64,000 nt of DNA from Veillonella sp. 3310 (GCF_003999875.1 NZ_RQVJ01000001.1:186001-250000), one strand, 5' to 3'; positions 28,589-37,488 are shown, counted from the first letter of the stretch. The notes: generated from the sequence alone by a model not told the origin. A program made the numbers and translations.

Positions 28589-28606
28589 TAAGAAGGGACA
28601 TAGGTA

Positions 28607-29794
28607 ATGGCTCGTGATTATTATGACGTCCTTGGCGTCAACAAAAATGCATCCCAAGATGAAATTAAGAAAGCCTTTCGTAAGAAAGCACGTCAATACC
28701 ATCCAGATGTAAATCGAGACAATCCAGAAGAGGCAGAAAAGAACTTTAAAGAAGTGAATGAAGCCTATGAAGTCTTGTCTGATGACACGAAAAAAGCACA
28801 ATATGATCAATATGGTCATGATGCCTTTACTGCTGGCGGAGGAAACTCCGCTGGTGGTTTTGGTGGTGGCTTTGGCGGCGGTGGTTTTGGTGGCTTCGGC
28901 GGTGCTGGTGGCTTTGATGATATTTTTGGTAATATCTTTGATATGTTTGGTGGCGGCGGTGGCCGTGGTCAACGTGGCCCAGAACGCGGTGCCGACTTAC
29001 GCCAAGACGTACGCATTTCCTTCCGTGATGCTGTATTTGGAACAACGATGAAAGTCAATGTACAGCGCCATGAAGAGTGTGATCATTGTCATGGTACAGG
29101 TGGGGAGCCTGGTTCTAAAGTAGAAACATGTCCAAACTGTCATGGTTCCGGACAAGAAGCTGTAATTCAAAATACGCCATTTGGTCGTATGCAAACAGTT
29201 CGTACATGCTCTCGCTGTGGTGGACAAGGTAAAATTGTTGAAAAACCTTGTAAAGTATGTCGTGGACAAGGACAAGCTATTAAACGCCGTGATATTGAAA
29301 TTAAAATACCTGCTGGTGTCGATGATGGTGCACGCTTACGTGTCTCTGGTGAAGGTGAGCCAGGTACATTAGGTGGCCCTAAAGGCGATTTGTATGTGTA
29401 TATTTCTGTAGCCAGAGATAAGGAGTTTGAACGTAGTGGTAACGATGTTGTACTTCGTCAAACTATCTCTTTCTCACAAGCTGCATTAGGTGCTACTATA
29501 CAAGTTCCTACATTAGAAGGAAAAGTAGAACTTAAGATCCCAGAAGGTACACAAACTGGTACAGCTTTCAGAATCAAAGGACAAGGTGTTCCTTATTTAC
29601 GTCAACCAAGCCAACGTGGCGATCAACATGTAGTTGTCACTGTAGAGACACCTAAAAAATTGACAGATAAGCAACGTCAATTATTAGTGGAGTTTGCTGC
29701 GGAAAACAAAGAAGATGTAAATACATTGAAAGTGAACAAAAGCATATTAGAAAATTTAAGTGATAAGGTGAAACAGTTATTTGGACAAGAATAA
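28607..29794 (+). CDS. dnaJ: Chaperone protein DnaJ
   Basis: Hsp40 co-chaperone that delivers substrates to DnaK. The 395-residue protein has a J domain with HPD (YHPDVN, about residue 33), a long Gly/Phe linker (about 75-130, unusually glycine-rich), four zinc-finger repeats [24 protein letters not shown] and CKVCRGQG, and the C-terminal beta-sandwich. AGAAGGG lies upstream. Fourth gene of the operon. Confidence 0.97.
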   Translation: MARDYYDVLGVNKNASQDEIKKAFRKKARQYHPDVNRDNPEEAEKNFKEVNEAYEVLSDDTKKAQYDQYGHDAFTAGGGNSAGGFGGGFGGGGFGGFGGAGGFDDIFGNIFDMFGGGGGRGQRGPERGADLRQDVRISFRDAVFGTTMKVNVQRHEECDHCHGTGGEPGSKVETCPNCHGSGQEAVIQNTPFGRMQTVRTCSRCGGQGKIVEKPCKVCRGQGQAIKRRDIEIKIPAGVDDGARLRVSGEGEPGTLGGPKGDLYVYISVARDKEFERSGNDVVLRQTISFSQAALGATIQVPTLEGKVELKIPEGTQTGTAFRIKGQGVPYLRQPSQRGDQHVVVTVETPKKLTDKQRQLLVEFAAENKEDVNTLKVNKSILENLSDKVKQLFGQE

Positions 29795-29818
29795 TACTTG
29801 ACCAGTAAGGAGTCATCT

Positions 29819-30700
29819 ATGAAATGGATAGAAATATCCATTACTGTAGAAGTGGCAGTCATTGATGAAATGGCTGCCATTTTTAATGATATAGAAAGTA
29901 ATGGATACATAGAAGAAACAATTGAAAATAGTCCTAACTTAAGTCGTGTGACCATCTATTTAGGGACAGATCATAGTGAGATAGAATGGGTACAGATACT
30001 AAAAAAGGCATTACGAGATGCTAATATTTCTTATGAAAATATGGACAGTAAAACTGTAGATGATGAGCAATGGTATCATAGTTGGCAGCAATATATTATG
30101 CCTACTAGATTACTACCAGATTTAGTCATATGCCCTGCTTGGCAAAGCTATGATGCGTCTACGGATCCACTTGCTACAGAACAAGATGTAATGATGACTA
30201 TGGATACAAAGCTATCCTTTGGTACGGGAGATCATGAGACTACTAGGAACTGTGCCACTTTATTAGGCAAATATATACACCGTATTCCCACAGATTTGAG
30301 CCAACAGGTTTGCCTAGATATTGGTACTGGCACAGGTATTTTATTACTAGCAGCCCATCATTTAGGGATACCTAACCTAGTGGGCATCGACCTAGAAGAA
30401 GAAGCAGCTATACAGGCCAAGGAAAACTGTGAAAATAATGGTATTGAGGCCACTATCATTCATGGCAATTTAAGCGATGACTTTCACGGTAAAGCTCATC
30501 TCATACTAGCGAATTTAACAGTAGATCCTCTAAAAATTTTATTGCCTATGATTAGGGAAAAACTACACGATAATGGTATACTAATAATAAGTGGTATTGT
30601 AGACGATCGGTATGATGAAATTATGCCTTATATTACTAACCACTGGACTATTATCGAAGAAATGGTAGAGGGCCCTTGGCATACCTTTGCCTTGGCATAA
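29819..30700 (+). CDS. prmA: Ribosomal protein L11 methyltransferase PrmA
   Basis: Methylates ribosomal protein L11. From the ATG at 29819 (TAAGGAGT upstream) the protein has 293 residues; the in-frame TTG at 29798 has no ribosome-binding site. An N-terminal small domain (1-95) is followed by the SAM domain with FGTGDHETT, LDIGTGTGILLLAAHHLG and NLTVDPL. In Firmicutes the gene usually follows dnaJ, as here. Confidence 0.95.
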   Translation: MKWIEISITVEVAVIDEMAAIFNDIESNGYIEETIENSPNLSRVTIYLGTDHSEIEWVQILKKALRDANISYENMDSKTVDDEQWYHSWQQYIMPTRLLPDLVICPAWQSYDASTDPLATEQDVMMTMDTKLSFGTGDHETTRNCATLLGKYIHRIPTDLSQQVCLDIGTGTGILLLAAHHLGIPNLVGIDLEEEAAIQAKENCENNGIEATIIHGNLSDDFHGKAHLILANLTVDPLKILLPMIREKLHDNGILIISGIVDDRYDEIMPYITNHWTIIEEMVEGPWHTFALA

Positions 30701-30712
30701 GATAGGAAGTAT

Positions 30713-31453
30713 ATGAAAAAAATATTTATTGATGGCATTATTGATGAAAATATCCAATTACCATTAGATACAGCACATCATCTCTTTCATGTATTGCGTC
30801 ATTCCAAAGAGGACCCTTTTATTGTGAGCAATCATGAAGGGCATACAGGTGAATTTGTGCTAATATCTGAGGAATCAGATATATATATGGCGAAACGATT
30901 ACGTACCATTGACGTGCCTACATCAGCTACGAAAGTAGTGTTAATTCAATCCTTTTTGAAAGGCGATAAGTTCGAGTTTTTATTGCAAAAGGCTACGGAA
31001 TTAAACGTTCATCACATCTACGGTGTATCTTCGGTCCATTGTGTAGCTAAATATGATGCTAAAAAATTAAACGCCAAGAAAAGTAGATGGGAAAAGATTA
31101 TCATAGAAGCAAGCCAACAATGTGGTCGCCCTAATGTACCAACATTAACAGTAGAACAGTCACTTTTCGAGGTACTGCAAACATTACAATCTGATGAGGG
31201 AGTGCTCTTGTTAGGTGCCTATGAGCGAGAAGATGACAAAACGATTAAAGATATTTTACAAACACAGTTACATACCAATTTATACCATACTATCGCTATT
31301 TGTATCGGTCCAGAAGGTGGCTATAGTCCAAATGAAATGGAACTATTAGAATCTTGTGGTGGACACAAGGTTAGCCTAGGACCTACTATATTACGAGCTG
31401 AAACTGCAGCTTTAGGTGCTGTAAGTATGATTCAATATGAATTACTAGATTAG
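30713..31453 (+). CDS. rsmE: 16S rRNA m3U1498 methyltransferase RsmE
   Basis: SPOUT-family enzyme that makes m3U1498 in 16S rRNA. The 246-residue protein has an N-terminal PUA-like domain (HHLFHVLRHSKED) and the trefoil-knot SAM site IGPEGGYSPNEMEL near residue 197 with LGPTILRAETAA near 221, all family signatures. Between prmA and mtaB, as in B. subtilis. Confidence 0.95.
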   Translation: MKKIFIDGIIDENIQLPLDTAHHLFHVLRHSKEDPFIVSNHEGHTGEFVLISEESDIYMAKRLRTIDVPTSATKVVLIQSFLKGDKFEFLLQKATELNVHHIYGVSSVHCVAKYDAKKLNAKKSRWEKIIIEASQQCGRPNVPTLTVEQSLFEVLQTLQSDEGVLLLGAYEREDDKTIKDILQTQLHTNLYHTIAICIGPEGGYSPNEMELLESCGGHKVSLGPTILRAETAALGAVSMIQYELLD

Positions 31454-31460
31454 GAGTCTC

Positions 31461-32768
31461 ATGAAGACAGTAGCATTTACTACCTTAGGGTGTCGTGTGA
31501 ATCAATATGATACGGATGCCATGAAAGGTTTATTTATAAAAGCAGGGTATACACCTGTAGGCTTTGACGAAGAAGCCTCCATTTACGTGATTAATACATG
31601 TTCTGTAACGAACATGGGAGAGAAAAAGTCACGCCAATTAATCCGACAAGCAAAACGACGTAATCCAGAAGCATTTATCGTGGTAACTGGCTGTTATGCT
31701 CAGTTAGCACCAGAAGTGATTTCTGCCATTGATGGGGTAAACCTGGTCATCGGTACGGCGAACCGCAATAAGATTGTGGAATTAGTGGAAAATATTCCAT
31801 CTACAGAAGAACAAATTTCTATTGTTCGCAATGTCATGGAAGAGTCCACATTTGAAGAAATGCCTTTATTCGGCAATGAAATCGAAAAATGTCGGGCTTT
31901 CATGAAGATACAAGAAGGATGTAATAACTTCTGTTCTTTCTGTATCATTCCCTATACAAGAGGAAAGTTAAAATCCAGAAAAATTGAAGATATTGTGGAA
32001 GAAGCAAAACGTCTTGTTGCCTATGGGTATAAAGAAGTAGTGCTCACAGGGATTCACCTTGGTAATTACGGGATTGAATTACCTGAACGACCAACCTTAG
32101 GTCGTGTTGTGCGCGAATTATTGACCATTGACGGCTTAGAACGCATTCGATTTGGTTCTATTGAATCTGTAGAAGTGTCGGAAGAGCTAATTGAGTTAAT
32201 GGCAACCAACCCTCGTGTATGCCCTAACTTACATTTGCCATTACAAGCAGGGTCTGATCCGGTATTGAAATCTATGAACCGTCACTATAATTTGCAACAA
32301 TACAAAGACTTGGTGAAGTATTTACGCAGTCGCATTCCGAACTTATCAATTACGACAGATATTATTGCCGGATTCCCTGGGGAAACAGACGAATTGTTTG
32401 AGGAAACCATGCGCACAGTAAAAGAAGTTGGATTTACTCATATCCATGCCTTCCCATATTCCATTCGAGAAGGTACACCAGCTGCCAAGATGGAAGACCA
32501 AGTACCAGAAGCCGTCAAAAAGACTCGTGTTGCCTTATTAAACCAACTTGGTAAAGAAGGTTTTAAAGCCTATGCCAATCGGTTCCTCAACAAACCAGTT
32601 AAAGTTCTTATCGAACAAAGCGATGACTTTTACTATTATGGCCTAACCAATGAATATGTACATAGTAAAATACCTAAACAAGACCATGCATTTAACGTAG
32701 GGGATATTGTAGGTGGAACCGTCACAGAAGTACATAGTGATGTGGTGCTAGTGGAAATTAGTATCTAA
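31461..32768 (+). CDS. mtaB: tRNA (N6-threonylcarbamoyladenosine37-C2) methylthiotransferase MtaB
   Basis: Converts t6A37 to ms2t6A37 in tRNAs reading ANN codons. The 435-residue protein has the UPF0004 domain (LGCRVNQYDTDAM, NTCSVTNMGEKKSRQ, VTGCYAQ), the radical-SAM motif CNNFCSFC near residue 154 and a C-terminal TRAM domain. The GCRVNQ start and the dnaJ-prmA-rsmE context distinguish it from MiaB. The 47 bases after its stop have no clear terminator. Confidence 0.93.
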   Translation: MKTVAFTTLGCRVNQYDTDAMKGLFIKAGYTPVGFDEEASIYVINTCSVTNMGEKKSRQLIRQAKRRNPEAFIVVTGCYAQLAPEVISAIDGVNLVIGTANRNKIVELVENIPSTEEQISIVRNVMEESTFEEMPLFGNEIEKCRAFMKIQEGCNNFCSFCIIPYTRGKLKSRKIEDIVEEAKRLVAYGYKEVVLTGIHLGNYGIELPERPTLGRVVRELLTIDGLERIRFGSIESVEVSEELIELMATNPRVCPNLHLPLQAGSDPVLKSMNRHYNLQQYKDLVKYLRSRIPNLSITTDIIAGFPGETDELFEETMRTVKEVGFTHIHAFPYSIREGTPAAKMEDQVPEAVKKTRVALLNQLGKEGFKAYANRFLNKPVKVLIEQSDDFYYYGLTNEYVHSKIPKQDHAFNVGDIVGGTVTEVHSDVVLVEISI

Positions 32769-32815
32769 TTTTTCTTATAAAATATCAGTACTTACTTATT
32801 ATATTAGGAGGATAT

Positions 32816-33496
32816 ATGGCAAGAGGAATTTTATATGTAATGACAACAGTCGTAGATGGACTAGTAAAAATAGGTAAGACTGGTATTGATAACTTTGAAT
32901 CTAGAATGAATACATTAGAGAATAATGGATATCGAAATGTAGTAGGTTTAAAACGAAAATTTGCAATTGAAGTAGATGATTATGATGAAAAAGAACTTTT
33001 ATTAGATGATATATTTAGTAAAAGTCGACTTCATAATACAGAACTATTTGCTCTTGATATAGAGTTAGTTATCCAATTATTATCTTCCTTTGATGGAAAG
33101 CAGGTCTATCCTACAGATCAAGGTAAAGATGTTGTATTTGATAATGCAACAAAGGCTAGAGCTGATAATTTAGAAAATCAAAGTTATCAAAATATTCCTG
33201 ATGGATTATATCATATCGATCAAAAAAGAAAAGATATTGGATCTATATATGGTAAAATGTTGGTGGATAATGGTACATTTACTGTATTAAAAGGTAGTTC
33301 GTGTCCTCCTTCTAATTATTCCTATGCTAATGAGCTAAGAAAATCAGCTGTGATAAAAAATGGTATATTAATAGAGGATATAGTGTGTAAATCTCCATAC
33401 GCTGCTGCAACTTTAGTAAGGGGATTGTCTACAAATGGTTGGACTGCTTGGAAAAATGAAGAGGGTGAGACTCTTGATATATTTAGAAAGAAATAA
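32816..33496 (+). CDS. GIY-YIG nuclease family protein with C-terminal DUF4357 domain
   Basis: The 226-residue protein has an N-terminal GIY-YIG fold of the T5orf172/MUG113 type (LYVMT...LVKIGKTG at residues 6-23, then ESRMNTLENN with the conserved arginine) and a C-terminal DUF4357-like domain (about 150-222: MLVDNGTFTVLKGSSCPPS, KSPYAAATLVRGLSTNGWTAWKN). Proteins of this build are often found near mobile or restriction genes; the role is unproven. It is visibly more AT-rich than its neighbours and interrupts an otherwise housekeeping row, which suggests acquisition. AGGAGGA lies 5 bases before the ATG. Confidence 0.75.
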   Translation: MARGILYVMTTVVDGLVKIGKTGIDNFESRMNTLENNGYRNVVGLKRKFAIEVDDYDEKELLLDDIFSKSRLHNTELFALDIELVIQLLSSFDGKQVYPTDQGKDVVFDNATKARADNLENQSYQNIPDGLYHIDQKRKDIGSIYGKMLVDNGTFTVLKGSSCPPSNYSYANELRKSAVIKNGILIEDIVCKSPYAAATLVRGLSTNGWTAWKNEEGETLDIFRKK

Positions 33497-33573
33497 TAGA
33501 CTACATAGAAAATATTTGATATAGTAAATATATACATGTAAGTACAATACATCAGATTAGAAAGGGGATTCCC

Positions 33574-33924
33574 ATGAAAGAAGATTGCTTATTTTGTAAA
33601 ATTATTAATAAAGAAATTCCAGCTAAAATTGTATTAGAAAATGACAAATTTTTGGCATTCCATGATATTGCTCCAGTAGCTCCAGTGCATGTGTTGATCA
33701 TTCCTAAAAACCATGTATCTAACATTGCTCACTTAAATGAAAGCAATGAAGCCTATGTAGAAGGTATCTTACCATTCGCTAAATTGGTAGCAAAAGAATT
33801 AGGTCTTGCTGCTGATGGATATCGTTTAACATTAAACACTGGCGCTAAAGCAGGTCAAACTGTATTCCATTTACATGCTCATTTATTGGGTGGTAAAGAA
33901 TTAGGTTGGCCAAATATTGACTAA
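33574..33924 (+). CDS. hinT: HIT family (HinT-like) nucleotide-binding protein
   Basis: Histidine-triad hydrolase of nucleoside phosphoramidates. The 116-residue protein starts CLFCKIINKEIPAKI and ends with the triad HLHAHLLGG (about residues 98-106). Length and motifs match HinT. It normally lies close to the dnaJ/prmA region in Firmicutes, and here only the GIY-YIG gene separates it from mtaB. Confidence 0.92.
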   Translation: MKEDCLFCKIINKEIPAKIVLENDKFLAFHDIAPVAPVHVLIIPKNHVSNIAHLNESNEAYVEGILPFAKLVAKELGLAADGYRLTLNTGAKAGQTVFHLHAHLLGGKELGWPNID

Positions 33925-33938
33925 TCTAGGAGGAACAC

Positions 33939-35450
33939 GTGTCAATAGAAGAAACTATTATGAATCAATATAATGTGGATAACATTTTACATTACTTTCA
34001 AGAAATTGCTAACATACCTAGAAAATCTGGACATGAACAAGCTATTTCTAACTATATTAAGGATTGGGCAATCAATTTAGGATTAGATGTATTCCAAGAT
34101 GAACAGTATAATCTAATCATAAAAAAAGCTGGCACAGAGGGCTATGAGTCTCATGAACCGGTGATCTTACAAGGTCATATGGACATGGTGTGCACCAAAT
34201 TAGAATCTGTAGAACACGATTTTATTAATAGACCTATTTCTTTACATGTAGAGAATGGTATTCTACATGCCAATGGAACTACCTTAGGAGCTGATGATGG
34301 TTTTGCAGTAGCATATGGTATGGCTATCTTAGCATCCACAACAATAGCACATCCACCATTAGAGGTTGTGTTTACTGTGGAAGAAGAAACTACTTTCAAT
34401 GGAGTGAAAACATTAGATTACAGTCATTTACAAGGTAAACGTCTCATCAATATGGATGGTGAGCGCATGAATGAAGTGACAATCGGCAGTGCGGGTGGCC
34501 ATGGATCTACGGTAACATTGCCTATTGCACAGGTATCTGTGAATAATGAAATGACAAAACGCAGAATTACTATCGAGGGCTTACAAGGTGGTCACTCTGG
34601 TTGTGATATCCATTTAGGTCGTGGTAATGCAATTTACATTCTATCTAAGGTATTAGAACGAATCACTGGGGAGCACAACATTCGCATTACAGAAGTAAGT
34701 GGAGGCAGCGCTCCTAATGCGATTCCATTACGTGCCTATGCGGATGTATATCTACATTTACAAGATGTGCCGTATGTACAAGTTTTGTTACAAGAAGAAC
34801 AAGACAAGTGGAATGCGCACTATGCAAAGGCTAATGAAAATATGACAATTTCTCTATCTGTTGTGCCTAAAGTAGAGCGTGAAGATTTAGTAGAATTAGA
34901 CCTAGAAGCCATCACTATGGAACGTGCTTTTAGTGCAGATACAGTACAAAAGCTTTGTGCTCTTATCCAAGGTATTGAGCAAGGCGTATTACAGCATTCT
35001 CCCGAAAATCCGAATGAAGTTTGGTTCTCTAATAATATTGGTGTCTTAGGTATGACGGATAGTACTGTGTATCTTAAAATGCAAGTACGCAGCACAGATA
35101 CGAAGAATTTAGATGCTCATTATAAAGGCTTAGTACAATTGGCAGAAACTTATGGTGCTACGACGAGCCTTGAGAGCCAATATCCAGGTTGGTTACCAAC
35201 ATTTGATAGCCCATTACAACAAGCCTATCAACATGCCTATGAATCTGTGACAGGCACTAAAGACTTACAGTTTAATGTTATCCATGCAGGTCTTGAAGTT
35301 GGCTACATGTTAGAAAATTTACAAGGTCCTGTAGATGCTATTAACATTGGACCAAACATTTATGACTTACATGCGCCTACAGAACGTATGGAGTTAGAAA
35401 GTTTTGTTACTACTTGGAATGTATTAAAAACATTTTTAAAAAGCTTATAA
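33939..35450 (+). CDS. pepD: Aminoacyl-histidine dipeptidase PepD (M20 family)
   Basis: Zinc dipeptidase with broad specificity, including carnosine-type Xaa-His. The 503-residue protein has the M20 metal motifs QGHMDMVC near residue 77, LGADDGFAVAYG near 114 and VEEETTFNG near 147, plus the late HAGLEVGYM motif. A GTG at 33939 with AGGAGG five bases upstream is chosen; an ATG seven codons later is the alternative. A putative promoter and a palindrome follow before the recombinase gene. Confidence 0.92.
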   Translation: MSIEETIMNQYNVDNILHYFQEIANIPRKSGHEQAISNYIKDWAINLGLDVFQDEQYNLIIKKAGTEGYESHEPVILQGHMDMVCTKLESVEHDFINRPISLHVENGILHANGTTLGADDGFAVAYGMAILASTTIAHPPLEVVFTVEEETTFNGVKTLDYSHLQGKRLINMDGERMNEVTIGSAGGHGSTVTLPIAQVSVNNEMTKRRITIEGLQGGHSGCDIHLGRGNAIYILSKVLERITGEHNIRITEVSGGSAPNAIPLRAYADVYLHLQDVPYVQVLLQEEQDKWNAHYAKANENMTISLSVVPKVEREDLVELDLEAITMERAFSADTVQKLCALIQGIEQGVLQHSPENPNEVWFSNNIGVLGMTDSTVYLKMQVRSTDTKNLDAHYKGLVQLAETYGATTSLESQYPGWLPTFDSPLQQAYQHAYESVTGTKDLQFNVIHAGLEVGYMLENLQGPVDAINIGPNIYDLHAPTERMELESFVTTWNVLKTFLKSL

Positions 35451-35488
35451 TACAATTTCGTGCCATAGTTAATACTGCTTATTTTACA

Positions 35489-35516
35489 CATGTATGACAT
35501 GTATGACATGTAATGA
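35489..35516 (+). repeat. Short tandem repeat CATGTATGA
   Basis: Two exact adjacent 9-bp copies (35489-35497, 35498-35506) and a third with one inserted A (35507-35516). It lies 120 bp upstream of the lox-like palindrome. Copy number is too low for an array; an accessory protein-binding site is possible but unsupported. Confidence 0.6.
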
Positions 35517-35610
35517 CTAGAAGAAACAATGAATCTCTATGTTGTCAGATAATAGTGTACAGTCATAAGATAATTGCTAAGTATATGAGCTATTGGTAAA
35601 AACTGCATAT

Positions 35611-35639
35611 TTGCCATATCTTTTGGCTTATGATATAAT
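35611..35639 (+). promoter_or_regulatory. Promoter of the tyrosine recombinase gene
   Basis: TTGCCA (35611-35616), exactly 17 bases, perfect TATAAT (35634-35639). The -10 box overlaps the first bases of the palindrome at 35637, so any protein bound there would block transcription. Confidence 0.7.
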
Positions 35640-35673
35640 TACTTCCGATAACGATATATTATCGGAAGTAATT
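35637..35673. other. Lox/dif-like palindrome, candidate recombination site
   Basis: Perfect arms AATTACTTCCGATAA (35637-35651) and TTATCGGAAGTAATT (35659-35673) around an asymmetric 7-bp spacer CGATATA. The layout resembles loxP (13-8-13) and dif (11-6-11) sites and it stands directly before a Cre-like recombinase gene. The five T after the right arm mean that it could also fold as an RNA terminator after pepD, and its overlap with the promoter fits an operator. The recombination role is inference. Confidence 0.6.
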
Positions 35674-35732
35674 TTTTGGTTAAAAATAGCTATATAGGTC
35701 CTAATACTCTATATAGCACATTCGAGGCGCTT

Positions 35733-36728
35733 ATGACTCAATCTAATACACACTTCTATTTACGTAATTATAAAGAGATTATGAATAACTCTAAGCTTAG
35801 TGACAAGGCTAAGTCTAGTATTTTATTATCTAAAGCAGAAAATACTGTAGATGCCTACGAATCTGATTGGATGGATTTCGTCGATTGGTGTCAACATAAA
35901 CAGGAATCCTTTTTTCCTAGCTCACCAGAAATTATTGTCAATTATATCAATGATTTAGCTGACTATGCTAAGGCTAATACCATATCACGTCGTATTAGCG
36001 CCTTATCGGAAAATTTTAATGCTTCTGGTATTGAAAGTAACCCTTGTAGCGCTCCTATCGTTAAACAAGCTATGCGAGGTATACGTCGATCTTTAGGAAC
36101 ATATCAGCAAGGTAAAACGCCTGTACTGCTCGATGATCTTATGGATATTATGGAGTATATGGAAACCGCAGATATGGCGCCTATACAAAAGCTTCGTGAT
36201 AAAGCTATTTTATTATTAGGCTTTATGGGCGCTTTTCGGCGCAGTGAATTATCAGTTTTAACAGTAGAGTCTTTGAAGTTTCTACCACAAGGCTTAGAAG
36301 TCTTTGTATCTAGTTCAAAAGCTGACCAGGAAGGTCAAGGCGCTATAGTAGCAATACCCTATATAGATAATGAAAACTTATGTGCTGTAAGAGCTGTAAA
36401 ATCATTGTTACGTTATGTTCCTATTACAACAGGACCGATTTTTAGGGGATTTACAAAAAATATGAGTCTACGGAAGACTGCCATTAGTGATAAAAGTATC
36501 GCTGATATTGTAAAATATTATATGGCAGCCATCGGAGAAGATCCATCCTTATATGGGGCCCATAGTTTACGTCATGGCTTTGCTACTACAGCTGCTCATT
36601 ATGGCGTAGAGGAACGTAATATTATGAAACAAACTCGACATCATAGTGTCAATATGGTTCGTCGCTATATTAATGAAGCCAATAAATTCGTAGATAACCC
36701 TATCTCTTCTATATTTAATCGTAAATAG
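35733..36728 (+). CDS. Cre-like tyrosine recombinase
   Basis: Site-specific recombinase. From the ATG at 35733 (GAGG six bases upstream) it has 331 residues; an in-frame TTG at 35676 lies in the palindrome's T-run and an ATG at 35781 would cut the N-domain. The N-terminal helical core-binding domain (about 35-125) ends in APIVKQAMRGIRR, much like Cre. The catalytic set is complete: Arg169 (AFRRSEL), Lys196 (SSSKADQ), His277 and Arg280 (HSLRH), His303 (TRHHS) and Tyr312 in VNMVRRYIN, close to Cre's VNIVMNYIRN. No other phage or plasmid gene is nearby. Housekeeping Xer-type duty or a relic of a mobile element are both possible. Confidence 0.88.
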   Translation: MTQSNTHFYLRNYKEIMNNSKLSDKAKSSILLSKAENTVDAYESDWMDFVDWCQHKQESFFPSSPEIIVNYINDLADYAKANTISRRISALSENFNASGIESNPCSAPIVKQAMRGIRRSLGTYQQGKTPVLLDDLMDIMEYMETADMAPIQKLRDKAILLLGFMGAFRRSELSVLTVESLKFLPQGLEVFVSSSKADQEGQGAIVAIPYIDNENLCAVRAVKSLLRYVPITTGPIFRGFTKNMSLRKTAISDKSIADIVKYYMAAIGEDPSLYGAHSLRHGFATTAAHYGVEERNIMKQTRHHSVNMVRRYINEANKFVDNPISSIFNRK

Positions 36729-36867
36729 TACCATATTAATTATCTATCTACAATTTGAATGCGTTATGTATACTGAGCCTATATGGGGAACTACATAATA
36801 ATATATACACTATATAATACAGAAACTAAAAAGGTTTATTTCTTACACCAAAACAAGACAAAATAAA

Positions 36868-36917
36868 AGAAGACTGCATATTTCCATGAATAATACATAG
36901 GATATGCAGTCTTTTTA
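36868..36917. terminator. Bidirectional terminator between recombinase and LysM genes
   Basis: Perfect 12-bp arms AAGACTGCATAT (36870-36881) and ATATGCAGTCTT (36902-36913), A-run before and T-run after, so it can stop the + strand recombinase transcript and the - strand LysM transcript. The rest of 36729-36973 is AT-rich with nothing else I can identify. Confidence 0.75.
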
Positions 36918-36973
36918 TTCTATATTTTAATATGTATGCTTACATAATTTCTCGAACATACGAATTCTATAAT

Positions 36974-37291
36974 TTAATTATTTGCCCAAGCTGTAATAAA
37001 ACCGAACATAGTTTTTTCTTTCAATGTAGGAATCATTAAGGTTTCACCAGCACGTAAGGCTTTACCATGTTGTAAGTGATTAATTTCTTCAATAGCTACG
37101 ATATACTCACGAATATCAATGTCTTCTGTCTGAGCCAATGCTTTTTCAGAGATACTCCATAAGGTGTCTCCGGCATCTACTTGTACAGGTTTAATATTTT
37201 GAGTATCCATCTCTAATGTTGTTGTATTAATCATACCATTTACTACAAATACCATAGCTACCATTACTAAAATAGAAAATAATTTATTCAT
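36974..37291 (-). CDS. LysM-domain protein, YneA-like
   Basis: The 105-residue product has one N-terminal hydrophobic segment (about residues 4-20, signal or anchor) and a single LysM domain (about 35-92: VDAGDTLWSISEKAL...REYIVAIEEINHL...LRAGETLMIP). Size, domain layout and divergent position next to lexA match B. subtilis YneA, the SOS-induced inhibitor of cell division. The function is inferred from that context. LexA-like boxes lie in the shared intergenic region. The sequence of the RBS (AGAGAGAGG) is acceptable. Confidence 0.7.
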   Translation of the reverse strand: MNKLFSILVMVAMVFVVNGMINTTTLEMDTQNIKPVQVDAGDTLWSISEKALAQTEDIDIREYIVAIEEINHLQHGKALRAGETLMIPTLKEKTMFGFITAWANN

Positions 37292-37366
37292 AATATAGAC
37301 CTCTCTCTAATAATATCGAACAAAATAAATAGTACATCTGTTTGTTTATGTGCATATTCTAACACA

Positions 37367-37380
37367 CATACAAATGTTCG
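37367..37380. promoter_or_regulatory. Candidate LexA box 1
   Basis: CATACAAATGTTCG, reverse complement CGAACATTTGTATG, agrees with the Bacillus-type LexA consensus CGAACRNRYGTTYC at about 11 of 14 positions. It lies between the LysM gene and lexA. Confidence 0.45.
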
Positions 37381-37397
37381 GTCAAGTATAATTTTTT

Positions 37398-37411
37398 AGA
37401 ACGCATATTTG
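37398..37411. promoter_or_regulatory. Candidate LexA box 2, overlapping the lexA -35 box
   Basis: AGAACGCATATTTG, reverse complement CAAATATGCGTTCT, matches the Bacillus-type consensus at about 11 of 14 positions. It overlaps the -35 hexamer, where a repressor would act. Confidence 0.45.
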
Positions 37412-37437
37412 ACAATTTTCGATATTATAATTATAAT
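37409..37437 (+). promoter_or_regulatory. Consensus promoter of lexA
   Basis: Perfect TTGACA (37409-37414), 17-base spacer, perfect TATAAT (37432-37437). A full-consensus promoter needs strong repression, in keeping with LexA autoregulation. Confidence 0.85.
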
Positions 37438-37488
37438 AGGTTTATATAAACATAGTTCAATAATACTGTAGAATGAGAGGTTATTCCG

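Noticed and set aside
28457-28972. Long minus-strand open frame of 171 codons across the dnaK end and dnaJ start
   Set aside because: It is the complement of strongly conserved dnaK and dnaJ codons, is low in complexity (Thr/Ala-rich from the Gly-rich linker) and has no ribosome-binding site.
35489-35516. Repeat considered as a CRISPR or iteron array
   Set aside because: Only two exact 9-bp units without spacers; no cas or rep genes nearby.
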